This document shows positions 25,891-33,142 of a stretch of DNA of 35,296 bases, one piece after another. A program made the position numbers and the translations under genes. Each line of letters starts with the position of its first letter. Positions within the stretch are counted from its first letter, which is position 1. A model generated the notes under the pieces. That model was not told the DNA's origin and made no database searches. It was given only the letters and a program-made list of their open reading frames with translations. Origin of the DNA: an uncultured Caryophanales bacterium (lineage in GTDB: Bacteria; Bacillota_I; Bacilli_A; RFN20; CAG-826); the NCBI GenBank assembly GCA_946403545.1, contig CAMJAG010000003.1:1-35296 (forward strand), in the 5' to 3' direction.

Positions 25891-25891
25891 A

Positions 25892-28156
25892 TTACTTTCT
25901 AGCACCTGAGAAGATTATGTCTTTTGAGAGGAGATATTCTCCTTCTTCAATCTTCTTCATAAGGTCTTCATAGCTTAGTGGTTTTCCATATAGATAACCT
26001 TGTAATCTACCACAGCTAGCGGATTCTAAGAATTCTGCTTGTTCTTTTGTTTCAACACCTTCACATAATGTCTTCATACCAATTTTAGCAGCCATATCGA
26101 TGACAGATTTAATTAAACTACGAGCCTTTTCGTTCCCATCAAATCCAACTAAGAATTTCATATCAAGTTTTAAAACATCGAAGTCATAGTCTTTTAAGAC
26201 ATTAAATGAAGAATAACCACTGCCAAAGTCATCTAACCATGTAGCATAGCCATTTTGATGTAACTTAATGATCGTATCTTTAAGTAAGTCTTCATCCTCC
26301 ATCAAAGCACTTTCAGTGATTTCAACATGTAATAAATCTTTTGGAATATTGTATCTTTCTACAGTTTTATTAACGACATCTACGATGTCAATTAGACCAA
26401 AGTCTGCTCTAGAGAAGTTAATAGAGACTGGTAAGACTGCTAGATTGTTATCTAAGTTATATCTAATGTCTTGGCAAACAACTCTAATAATTTCCATATC
26501 CAATTTATGGATTAATTGAGCGTTTTCTAATGCTGGAACGAATTTAGCAGGACTTAAGAAGCCATATTTTGGATCAATCCATCTAGCTAAAGCTTCTGCT
26601 CCGCAGAGTTCTCTACCTTTAGACCAAACAACTGGTTGATAGTATGCTTTGATATAACCATTTTCAACAGCTTCATCGATATGATTAACAATATATTGAA
26701 CCATCAAGTAGTCATCATGCATTTGATTATCGTAATACATAAATTCTTTACCTTGATGTTTATGTTTAAGTTCTGAATAAGCATATCTTGCTTTTTCCAC
26801 TGATGCGTGAGGATCTTCAATAGGATTATAGATTGGGAAAATTCCTGCTTTTAAGCCTGGTTTAATATCTAAATCCATTGCTCTAATTCTTTCGTTTGCG
26901 ATATGGAATTTTTCTTCTACTTCCTCATTCTTTGTAAAAATTACAAAGTGATCATCGCTTTGACGGCTTATGTAGCTATCAGTATAGACCTTATTAAGTT
27001 CTTCACCAACTTCTTTTAAGAAGAGATTACCTCTATCAAAACCTTTTTGGTCATTATAAATTTTGAAGTTAGTGATATTTATGAACAAATATGCCCATTC
27101 ATCTTGTTGAATATTATCTTTTGCTATCCTCTCTTTACAAAGAATAGTGAAATATTCAAAAGAATATAAACCTGTTAATTTATCTTTTGTCGCTAACTCT
27201 TCGAGTTCTTCATCTTTTCTAGCTTCACTAACACGTTGGTTGAAGATAGAAATACACACCATTGTAAGGGAAATATAGAAAGTTAAATAATTAACTTTAT
27301 CTCCTTCAGGGAACACTCTTTGTCCTAAATTAGCAGCGCCAGTAATAGCAAAATAGAATCCTAAGAATAATGTTCCTAATAATCCTATAGATATTAAAGG
27401 GTTCCAAATTAACAAACAACCAACATAGATTGTGAACATCAAGAAGCAAATAATTTCTTTGTTCTCATACATTACAGAGTTTGGGTCTGTTGGCATTGTT
27501 ATCTTGTTACCAGCACTATCATAAACAGCTTTAACACTGACAAAGTCGCCATAAGAAACCATTATGCCAAAGATTAAACAAACAAAAGCAAATAAAGAGA
27601 TAACTAAAACCGAACCAACGGAAGCTCTTTTTCCACCTTTATATTTATATAAAGAAGCAAAAATAATTCCTATGTCAAAGAATATTACAGAAGCATAGAA
27701 AATTATTTTAAATATACCTTTTATAGTGTTGACACTAGATGTGAATTTAATTGATTTATATTGAAACTCTAAAGGTAATAAAGCACAAACAACCAAAGAA
27801 AGCCCAGCAAACACAATAGTTGAAATGAGTCTAGATTTAGTTTTTTTCTTAGATAAGTATTGTAATGAATAAATAAACATTGCAAAACCCATCGACATTA
27901 GTAAGAAAAAGTTTGATGTGTTTGTAAATATTACCCTAAAAACTGAATATGTGTTATTTGGATCTTGAAGAGTTGGGACAATGTATTTTTGAGTTTGTCT
28001 AAGAATTAACCATATTTCCAAAACAAAAATGACCGCAGACATAAAGATAGCGCTTCTCATGTTTGCGTCGTTTAAATAATTCTTTACATATTTACTATTT
28101 TTGCGGATACCAAAAATAGTTAAAAAATTATCCCAAAATTGTTTCAAAAGTTTCAT
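25892..28156 (-). CDS. membrane c-di-GMP phosphodiesterase with degenerate GGDEF
   Basis: 754 aa. The sensor part (about 33-305) has about eight membrane segments. The GGDEF domain (about 318-475) keeps DKLTGL but has SDDHF (400-404) instead of GGDEF, so it is probably not a cyclase. The EAL domain (about 485-740) has an intact CGAEALARW (EAL 521-523), SINFSR, VEITES, DDFGSGYSS (642-650), LKLDMKF, CEGVET and LQGYLYGKP. All catalytic metal and general-base positions appear present, so it should hydrolyse c-di-GMP. It is the second c-di-GMP enzyme in this window. There is no Shine-Dalgarno before ATG 28156, and a TATCAT box ends 10 nt upstream. Confidence 0.93.
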   Translation of the reverse strand: MKLLKQFWDNFLTIFGIRKNSKYVKNYLNDANMRSAIFMSAVIFVLEIWLILRQTQKYIVPTLQDPNNTYSVFRVIFTNTSNFFLLMSMGFAMFIYSLQYLSKKKTKSRLISTIVFAGLSLVVCALLPLEFQYKSIKFTSSVNTIKGIFKIIFYASVIFFDIGIIFASLYKYKGGKRASVGSVLVISLFAFVCLIFGIMVSYGDFVSVKAVYDSAGNKITMPTDPNSVMYENKEIICFLMFTIYVGCLLIWNPLISIGLLGTLFLGFYFAITGAANLGQRVFPEGDKVNYLTFYISLTMVCISIFNQRVSEARKDEELEELATKDKLTGLYSFEYFTILCKERIAKDNIQQDEWAYLFINITNFKIYNDQKGFDRGNLFLKEVGEELNKVYTDSYISRQSDDHFVIFTKNEEVEEKFHIANERIRAMDLDIKPGLKAGIFPIYNPIEDPHASVEKARYAYSELKHKHQGKEFMYYDNQMHDDYLMVQYIVNHIDEAVENGYIKAYYQPVVWSKGRELCGAEALARWIDPKYGFLSPAKFVPALENAQLIHKLDMEIIRVVCQDIRYNLDNNLAVLPVSINFSRADFGLIDIVDVVNKTVERYNIPKDLLHVEITESALMEDEDLLKDTIIKLHQNGYATWLDDFGSGYSSFNVLKDYDFDVLKLDMKFLVGFDGNEKARSLIKSVIDMAAKIGMKTLCEGVETKEQAEFLESASCGRLQGYLYGKPLSYEDLMKKIEEGEYLLSKDIIFSGARK

Positions 28157-28166
28157 CTATGCTTTT

Positions 28167-28194
28167 ATGATACAACAAATTTATTTTAATTAAA
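28167..28194 (-). promoter_or_regulatory. putative promoter of the GGDEF-EAL gene
   Basis: On the minus strand, TTTAAT (28189-28194), a 16-nt spacer and TATCAT (28167-28172). Start is predicted near 28160, 4 nt before ATG. The -35 is weak. Confidence 0.4.
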
Positions 28195-28230
28195 ATTCAA
28201 ATAAGTAAGCCACTAGTTTCTTCCAGAAAG

Positions 28231-28248
28231 TAATATATTAATATATTA
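28231..28248. repeat. 18-bp AT-only palindrome
   Basis: TAATATATTAATATATTA is a perfect palindrome in the 225-bp gap between two minus-strand genes. AAGGAAATTCAAAA follows it, identical to the bases before the importer lipoprotein ATG at 5505. No open frame longer than 7 codons follows here. Confidence 0.35.
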
Positions 28249-28331
28249 AGGAAATTCAAAAAAATGCAATTTTATGTCAATCTTTAGCATTTCATTCTAC
28301 TTAGTTGCGTAAAAACACAGGCAAATAATTA

Positions 28332-28358
28332 CAAAAAAAGAGCTGTTTGTACAACTCT
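28332..28358 (-). terminator. terminator of the small zinc-ribbon gene
   Basis: AGAGCTGT (28339-28346), loop TTGT, and ACAACTCT (28351-28358) with one G-U pair. On the minus strand TTTTTTTGT follows. Confidence 0.75.
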
Positions 28359-28381
28359 TTTTCTTAATTATTTAACCTAAA

Positions 28382-28855
28382 TTAATAAATGGATATATTT
28401 GCGTTTCTTAAAATCTCTTCTATTTCTTTCATTCTTGCTCTATCTCTTCTGTTCATACCGAGTTTAACAAAGAAAGAAACTATTAAAACTCCTGCCATGA
28501 TTACCATAACGATTGGTGCAGCCATCATTTTAAAAGATGCACCACCAAATTCATTCACCGTATTAATCATTATAAGAGAAATAGGTAACATGAAAGTGAG
28601 AAGGATACCAGCAAATATTAAATTAATGAATGCTGGGACTTTAAGTCTTTTTCTACATTCTTCATATTCTTGAAGAAGTTGAGCGTATTTAGGATCTTTT
28701 CTTAATCTTTCCTCCGCCATATCTTCTTCGACGGTTTGTTGAGCGTAGTAATCTTTAGGATCATAGTAAGGATTATTACAGCCACAGTATTCGCATTTTT
28801 TATCCGCAGTTGTTAGATTAGCACCACAATATGGGCATCTGATTTTTTCACTCAT
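28382..28855 (-). CDS. zinc-ribbon membrane protein, 157 aa
   Basis: The N-terminus carries a zinc ribbon (CPYC at 7-10, CEYC at 21-24, with a further Cys two residues on). A charged, helical, Glu/Arg-rich segment spans about 35-70. Two membrane helices lie at about 74-96 and 108-132, and a basic helical tail follows. No known function. AGGAGG precedes the ATG. It shares only the ribbon with the tandem pair at 883-3496. An operator-like inverted repeat sits at its predicted transcription start, so it is probably regulated. Confidence 0.8.
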   Translation of the reverse strand: MSEKIRCPYCGANLTTADKKCEYCGCNNPYYDPKDYYAQQTVEEDMAEERLRKDPKYAQLLQEYEECRKRLKVPAFINLIFAGILLTFMLPISLIMINTVNEFGGASFKMMAAPIVMVIMAGVLIVSFFVKLGMNRRDRARMKEIEEILRNANISIY

Positions 28856-28880
28856 AACACTTACCTCCTAAACTTCTTAT

Positions 28881-28900
28881 TTGGCATATATTTTTGCCAA
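28881..28900. promoter_or_regulatory. operator-like inverted repeat at a transcription start
   Basis: TTGGCA, 8 nt, TGCCAA. It covers about +1 to +20 of the predicted transcript of the zinc-ribbon gene. Confidence 0.5.
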
Positions 28901-28905
28901 TTAGA

Positions 28906-28934
28906 ATTTTAGTTTATTATATTGTTATAATCAA
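28906..28934 (-). promoter_or_regulatory. promoter of the small zinc-ribbon gene
   Basis: On the minus strand, TTGATT (28929-28934), a 17-nt spacer and TAAAAT (28906-28911), with start near 28899 at the edge of the TTGGCA/TGCCAA repeat. Confidence 0.5.
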
Positions 28935-28952
28935 TATAAATCGGAAAAATCG

Positions 28953-29861
28953 TTACTTGTCTAATTTGAAAGTATGTCCTAGCCATGTAGTCTTAGATTC
29001 TATATTAGTAATTGTGATATATTTTTTAACTTCTTTTACAGCACCTTTAGGTAGCCAAGGATTAAAATGATTGAATACTATTTCAACTTTTTTGTTTTCT
29101 AATATTTCTTTGTTTTTAATAACAAATTCTCTCATTGGTCCACACATTTTGAAAACCCAAATTGGAGTTACTAATATGACTTTGTCATATTTATTCAAGT
29201 CTACATCTATAGGAAGGAGTTCCATTGGCCATTTGTGCATGCCAAATCTGCCACACCACCAAAAGCCCAATGTTCCTTCAGTTCTTTCTTTTGTTTTAAT
29301 TTCTAAAATATCTGCGGATTCTTTATCTGCTTTTACATAGGCAATTCTTTTAGTGAATTTCATTCTAGAGAAATAAACAACGAGGGTTTTACTATGGTTA
29401 TTGATGTTTTTATAGTCTTTTTCATCAAATTTGAAGTTAACTTGGTTGTAGCTAACTAGTGCTACATAGCCACAGATAAGTTGAAGTACTCCGAATGTGA
29501 AATAAGCAATATCTAAAACATTTAAAGGGAATATTATAAATTGAATAATAATCCACAGCATTAAAGTAAAGCCAAATATTGTACCTAAAGCATAACCAAT
29601 TCTTTTATTTCTTAATATTAATAAGAACGCAACAACGTTACTGATTCCATTAACAATAATTAACGCAATACCAGGAAAAATGTAGTTTTGGAACAAAACA
29701 TCAGCGAAAGGGAGGACTTGGAAATAAGGTAACATTGCTTCCATTTTCAATAAGCTTCCATCTGGTTTAATAAGCATGCATATGCCACCTACAAAAGCAC
29801 CTACTCCTATAAAAGCAGTCCAAAACAAAAGTAATCCTTTAAAAATCTTTAATCTTTTCAT
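28953..29861 (-). CDS. membrane protein with C-terminal flavodoxin-like domain
   Basis: 302 aa. The N-terminal half has four membrane segments (about 8-30, 57-82, 86-112, 118-140). The C-terminal part (about 156-300) has a flavodoxin-like fold: TLVVYFSR for strand one, then YDKVILVTPIWVFKMCGPMREFV for the PIW-type strand and helix. The usual TGNT phosphate loop is replaced by MKFT, so FMN binding may be weak or changed. It lies 6 nt downstream of a TetR gene in the same orientation, and AAGGAA before the ATG comes from the TetR 3' end. It may be an electron-transfer or quinone-linked membrane protein; that role is inference. Confidence 0.75.
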   Translation of the reverse strand: MKRLKIFKGLLLFWTAFIGVGAFVGGICMLIKPDGSLLKMEAMLPYFQVLPFADVLFQNYIFPGIALIIVNGISNVVAFLLILRNKRIGYALGTIFGFTLMLWIIIQFIIFPLNVLDIAYFTFGVLQLICGYVALVSYNQVNFKFDEKDYKNINNHSKTLVVYFSRMKFTKRIAYVKADKESADILEIKTKERTEGTLGFWWCGRFGMHKWPMELLPIDVDLNKYDKVILVTPIWVFKMCGPMREFVIKNKEILENKKVEIVFNHFNPWLPKGAVKEVKKYITITNIESKTTWLGHTFKLDK

Positions 29862-29867
29862 AATTAT

Positions 29868-30455
29868 TTATTCCTTCATTAATTGATTTATTAAATCTTC
29901 TATATATTTGTTTCTATCTTTCTCTTTAGAGAAGTCTAGTCCTAAAAAGTGAGTGTCAGTTAGCGATCTTAAAAATGCCGCTTGCATTAAACTTGCTAAA
30001 GAAAAGGCAAATCTCTCTCTATCTTTTATATCAACAATTGCATCTTTAACTTGATACATAATTGCCTTAAGGCAATAATTTGAATTACTATCTTCAGAAT
30101 AATTATTAAAATCTCCTAAAATAGATACTTTAGAAATAGACGGATGAGTAAATAAGAAATCAAAAACTTGTTTTGCGGTTTGGGTCACTCTTGCCTTAGC
30201 TTGTTCAAATTTAGAAGAGTTAGGATCAATATCAAGAATTGGTTGGAATGAATAAACAACATTCCCCACTATTCTTTGGACACATTCTGTAATTAAGTTA
30301 TCTTTGTTTCCAAAATGATAATTGATTAATCCAACAGAAACGCCACTTTTGTTAGCGATGTCTCTAATTGTGACTTTGTCTACATCACCTTTATTCTCTC
30401 TAATTAATGTTGTAGTTATTTCAATTAACTCTTCTTTACAGTTTTTTGTATTCAT
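29868..30455 (-). CDS. TetR/AcrR-family repressor
   Basis: 195 aa from ATG 30455. An ATG 21 nt upstream (30476) would add 7 residues but lies in the promoter spacer. The HTH is at about 28-51 (VTIRDIANKSGVSVGLINYH), followed by an all-helical ligand/dimer domain. It is cotranscribed with the membrane-flavodoxin gene. A 17-bp near-perfect palindrome sits between its -35 and -10, as expected for self-repression. The -10 TATAGT ends 7 nt before the ATG and there is no Shine-Dalgarno, so the transcript is predicted leaderless. The ligand is unknown. Confidence 0.88.
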   Translation of the reverse strand: MNTKNCKEELIEITTTLIRENKGDVDKVTIRDIANKSGVSVGLINYHFGNKDNLITECVQRIVGNVVYSFQPILDIDPNSSKFEQAKARVTQTAKQVFDFLFTHPSISKVSILGDFNNYSEDSNSNYCLKAIMYQVKDAIVDIKDRERFAFSLASLMQAAFLRSLTDTHFLGLDFSKEKDRNKYIEDLINQLMKE

Positions 30456-30462
30456 GTCTATT

Positions 30463-30491
30463 ACTATACTAAACATTGTTCAGTTTTGCAA
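30463..30491 (-). promoter_or_regulatory. promoter of the TetR operon, sharing its -35 with the divergent gene
   Basis: On the minus strand, TTGCAA (30486-30491), a 17-nt spacer and TATAGT (30463-30468). Start is predicted near 30456. TTGCAA is its own reverse complement and also serves the plus-strand promoter. Confidence 0.65.
30468..30484. promoter_or_regulatory. TetR autorepression operator
   Basis: ACTAAACA-T-TGTTCAGT has arms matching in 7 of 8 positions and lies wholly in the spacer of the TetR promoter, next to the shared -35. Binding there would also hinder the divergent promoter. Confidence 0.6.
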
Positions 30492-30515
30492 TTTATAAAA
30501 TAATCAATTTATAAT
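30486..30515 (+). promoter_or_regulatory. promoter of the 116-aa gene
   Basis: TTGCAA (30486-30491), an 18-nt spacer and TATAAT (30510-30515). Predicted start is at or next to the ATG at 30522. Confidence 0.65.
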
Positions 30516-30521
30516 AATTAC

Positions 30522-30872
30522 ATGAATGATTTTCAAAAAGTCATAGCAAACATTAAGAAAGAATATCCTACTGTAAGACAAATGTTTGAACATTACGCTC
30601 AAATAGATTTCGATATTTTGTTTGATCCTTGGAACTTTATGTTTATTGGAATTTACGAAGAGGATGGAAAAATAATTCTTACAGATAACGCTCAATATGT
30701 TGAGACTTGTCAAATTGAAGATGAAGATTATCCAAATGTCGCTAAGATTTGTGAAAAGCATGGATTAGTATTTAATAATTGGCATATTGAATGCGATTAT
30801 AATTCCAATAAAGACATTAAGAAATATCTAGATTGCTTATACGAGTTACAAGAAAAATACGCAAAAAAATAA
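30522..30872 (+). CDS. hypothetical acidic protein, 116 aa
   Basis: It is soluble and acidic, with no signal or membrane segment. The central EEDGKIILTDNAQYVETC segment looks like a beta hairpin, and the C-terminal third is helical (KDIKKYLDCLYELQEKYAKK). The LTD turn loosely recalls DUF1828-type proteins, but that is not a firm match. It is divergent from the TetR gene with a shared promoter region, which implies TetR control. There is no ribosome site, and the -10 TATAAT ends 6 nt before the ATG. A terminator overlaps its stop. Confidence 0.7.
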   Translation: MNDFQKVIANIKKEYPTVRQMFEHYAQIDFDILFDPWNFMFIGIYEEDGKIILTDNAQYVETCQIEDEDYPNVAKICEKHGLVFNNWHIECDYNSNKDIKKYLDCLYELQEKYAKK

Positions 30873-30893
30873 TGGCCACAAGGCCATTTTTTT
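30862..30893. terminator. bidirectional terminator
   Basis: ATGGCC (30872-30877), loop ACAA, and GGCCAT (30882-30887), then a T run on the plus side; an A run on the left serves the convergent TfoX-like gene. Confidence 0.8.
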
Positions 30894-30909
30894 ATAAAAA
30901 GAGTCATTG

Positions 30910-31200
30910 CTATTTCTTTAAATCTGAAATAACAAGACGGATCAAATCATTAATCTCTTCTGGATCTTCAGAGTCTACGATATACATTGGTTTTGCACAA
31001 GGATAAGGAATTGCTTCTTTTAGATTATAAGAGAGTAATGATTTGCTCTTTTTGATGAGGAATCTATTATCGTAGATTCCACCAAAAATTATTCCATCCT
31101 TGTATAGGATGTATTCACCCATCATCTTCTTATAAGTGATACCTTTTACTTCTCTAAGAAGTTCTAATACATATAGTAGATATTCGTTATTAGTGGCCAT
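30910..31200 (-). CDS. TfoX N-terminal domain-like protein
   Basis: 96 aa from ATG 31200. An upstream TTG at 31209 would overlap the DUF4177 stop and is not needed. It matches the small TfoX-N family: ELLREVKGITYKKMMGEYILYKDGIIFGGIYDNRFLIK near the N-terminus, and a PYPCAKPMYIVD segment. In Haemophilus TfoX acts in competence, but small single-domain members have no proven role. It begins 2 nt after the DUF4177 stop and is co-transcribed with it. The ribosome site is poor, so coupling is likely. Confidence 0.8.
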   Translation of the reverse strand: MATNNEYLLYVLELLREVKGITYKKMMGEYILYKDGIIFGGIYDNRFLIKKSKSLLSYNLKEAIPYPCAKPMYIVDSEDPEEINDLIRLVISDLKK

Positions 31201-31202
31201 AA

Positions 31203-31358
31203 CTAACAATCTCTTTCTCTTTCAAATGTGATGACTACTCCGTGTCCAACAGCGATGTTTGGAGAAACTGTGACAACCTTCCATCCAATTTTACCTAATT
31301 TATTCATTTCATTTTCTGCTTCTTTTACAGGAGCTACAACAACTTTATATTCGTACAT
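31203..31358 (-). CDS. DUF4177-type small protein, 51 aa
   Basis: The translation begins MYEYKVVVAPVKEAENEMNK, then has a short LGKIGWKVV segment and ends in VVITFERERDC. This fits the DUF4177 pattern: a YEYKVV strand, a helix, GW-VV and a C-terminal strand ending in Arg/Glu. ATG 31358 is favoured because GAGGT lies 9 nt upstream; ATG 31364 is too close to it. The stop is TAG. It is the first gene of a two-gene unit with the TfoX-like protein, and its -35 lies inside the terminator of the upstream gene. Function unknown. Confidence 0.8.
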   Translation of the reverse strand: MYEYKVVVAPVKEAENEMNKLGKIGWKVVTVSPNIAVGHGVVITFERERDC

Positions 31359-31378
31359 ATTCATATACCTCAAAAATT

Positions 31379-31407
31379 ATTTTAGATATAAAAAACTGAG
31401 ATAGCAA
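31379..31407 (-). promoter_or_regulatory. promoter of the DUF4177-TfoX unit, embedded in a terminator
   Basis: On the minus strand, TTGCTA (31402-31407), a 17-nt spacer and TAAAAT (31379-31384). The -35 spans the loop and 3' arm of the GGGtGRT operon terminator. Confidence 0.5.
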
Positions 31408-31421
31408 ACGCTACCTCAGTT
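31385..31421 (-). terminator. terminator of the NifU-like/GGGtGRT operon
   Basis: AACTGAGATAGC (31394-31405), loop AAAC, and GCTACCTCAGTT (31410-31421) give a 12-bp stem with one mismatch. On the minus strand TTTTTTATAT follows. Confidence 0.85.
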
Positions 31422-31439
31422 ATTAGTAATAAATATAAA

Positions 31440-32444
31440 TTATTTATTTAATGCTTCAGCGACAGAAACTGCGACTGCAACAGTAGCACCAACCATTGGG
31501 TTGTTGCCCATACCGATGAGGCCCATCATTTCGACGTGAGCTGGAACGGAAGAAGAACCAGCGAATTGAGCGTCACTGTGCATTCTACCCATTGTATCTG
31601 TCATACCATAGCTTGCAGGACCTGCTGCCATGTTATCTGGGTGAAGAGTTCTACCTGTACCACCACCAGATGCAACTGAGAAGTATTTCTTACCGAGTTC
31701 GTTACATTCTTTTTTGTATGTACCTGCGACTGGGTGTTGGAATCTTGTTGGGTTTGTAGAGTTACCTGTAATGGAAACATCAACACCTTCTAAGTGCATA
31801 ATTGCAACACCTTCTCTAACATCATCAGCACCATAGCAACGAACTGCTAATCTGTCAGGATTGTTACCATATTTTGTTTCTTTAACAATCTTAACTTTAC
31901 CTGTGAAGTAATCGAATTCTGTTTCAACATGAGTGAAACCGTTGATTCTAGAGATAATCTTAGCAGCGTCTTTACCAAGACCGTTTAAGATAACTCTTAA
32001 TGGTTCTTTTCTTACTTTGTTAGCTTTTTTAGCAATACCGATAGCGCCTTCTGCAGCAGCGAAGGATTCGTGTCCTGCTAAGAAGCAGAAACATTTTGTT
32101 TCTTCACTTAATAACATAGCGCCTAAGTTACCATGACCTAAGCCGACTTTTCTATCATCTGCGACAGAGCCTGGGATACAGAAGGATTGTAATCCAACAC
32201 CGATCCATTTAGCAGCTTCTGCAGCATCTTTAGCGTTGTTTTTAATTGCTAAAGCAGCACCGACAGTGTATGCCCAGCAAGCATTTTCAAAGCAAATTGT
32301 TTGAATATCTTTAACTGCTTGATAAACGTTTAAACCTTTATCTTTACAAATTTGTTCTGCTTCTTCGATGGATTTAATACCATTGTCGTTTAAGCATTTA
32401 TTAATTTGTGCAATTCTTCTTTCATAACCTTCAAAAGTAATCAT
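31440..32444 (-). CDS. GGGtGRT protein
   Basis: 334 aa, with the family-defining SGGGTGRTLHPDNMAAGPAS at 259-278. A very conserved Gly/Met-rich C-terminus follows (GRMHSDAQF, PAHVEMMGLIGMGNNPMVGA). Several cysteines (51, 56, 89, 118, 120) could bind metal, but no standard cluster motif is seen. The family usually lies beside a NifU-like scaffold gene in anaerobic Firmicutes and other anaerobes, as here, which suggests work on an iron-sulfur or other metal centre. The precise role is not established. It starts 5 nt after the NifU-like stop, using an AAGGAA inside that gene. Confidence 0.9.
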   Translation of the reverse strand: MITFEGYERRIAQINKCLNDNGIKSIEEAEQICKDKGLNVYQAVKDIQTICFENACWAYTVGAALAIKNNAKDAAEAAKWIGVGLQSFCIPGSVADDRKVGLGHGNLGAMLLSEETKCFCFLAGHESFAAAEGAIGIAKKANKVRKEPLRVILNGLGKDAAKIISRINGFTHVETEFDYFTGKVKIVKETKYGNNPDRLAVRCYGADDVREGVAIMHLEGVDVSITGNSTNPTRFQHPVAGTYKKECNELGKKYFSVASGGGTGRTLHPDNMAAGPASYGMTDTMGRMHSDAQFAGSSSVPAHVEMMGLIGMGNNPMVGATVAVAVSVAEALNK

Positions 32445-32449
32445 ATTAA

Positions 32450-33142
32450 TTATTCCTTTCTTGGGTCAATGAACTTGACACCATCGTTGTATCTACCATA
32501 TTGGCCTTTAGCTTTTTCTAAAGCTTCTTCAGCAGATAATCCTTTTTTCATGAAATCTGTGAATTTGCCAATTGATAAGTATTGATAACCAATGATTTCG
32601 CCATCTGCATCTAATGCCATAGATGTGATGTAACCTTCGGTTAATTCAAGGTATCTAGGACCTTTTTCTTTTGTAGAATAAATTGTACCAACTTGGCTTC
32701 TGAGGCCTTTGCCTAAATCTTCAAGACCTGCACCAACTGGTAAACCGTTTTCTGAGAAAGCACTTTGTGTTCTACCATAAACGATTTGTAAGAATAATTC
32801 ACGCATTGCAGTATTGATAGCGTCGCAAACTAAGTCAGTATTTACTGCTTCTAATAATGTTTTGCCTACTAAAGCTTCACTTGCCATAGCAGCACTGTGT
32901 GTCATACCAGAACAACCGATTGTTTCGATTAATGCTTCTTCGATGATACCGTTTTTAACGTTTAATGAGAGTTTACATGCGCCTTGTTGTGGAGCACACC
33001 AACCAATACCGTGTGTGAAACCGTTAATATCTTTGATTTCTCTGGAATATACCCATTTTCCTTCTTCAGGAATTGGAGCACAACCATGAGATGCACCGCA
33101 TTTCACTTTACACATGTTTTCAACTTCTTTTGTGTAATTCAT
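32450..33142 (-). CDS. NifU-like iron-sulfur scaffold protein
   Basis: 230 aa. The central part has the scaffold motif IGCSGMTHSAAMASEALVGK at 75-94, like the IGCPGS...SAS segment of NifU/IscU. A Cys-rich N-terminus has C11, C15, C21, C49 and C56, and C77 and C106 complete the set. The N-terminal CKVKCGASHGC pattern is not in standard IscU and marks the GGGtGRT-associated type. It probably holds or hands over a metal cluster in the cytoplasm. GGAGGAG precedes ATG 33142. It heads an operon with the GGGtGRT gene and carries a structured leader of about 91 nt. Confidence 0.85.
   Translation of the reverse strand: MNYTKEVENMCKVKCGASHGCAPIPEEGKWVYSREIKDINGFTHGIGWCAPQQGACKLSLNVKNGIIEEALIETIGCSGMTHSAAMASEALVGKTLLEAVNTDLVCDAINTAMRELFLQIVYGRTQSAFSENGLPVGAGLEDLGKGLRSQVGTIYSTKEKGPRYLELTEGYITSMALDADGEIIGYQYLSIGKFTDFMKKGLSAEEALEKAKGQYGRYNDGVKFIDPRKE

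Noticed and set aside
28257..28290. Short open frame after AAGGAAATTCAAAA
   Set aside because: The ATG opens only 7 codons before TAG; it may be a relic of the sequence found before the importer lipoprotein gene.
30456..30476. Upstream ATG for the TetR gene
   Set aside because: It lies in the promoter spacer and operator; the ATG at 30455 meets the predicted transcript start and fits family length.
31201..31209. TTG start for the TfoX-like gene
   Set aside because: It overlaps the DUF4177 stop and the ATG 9 nt downstream suits the family.
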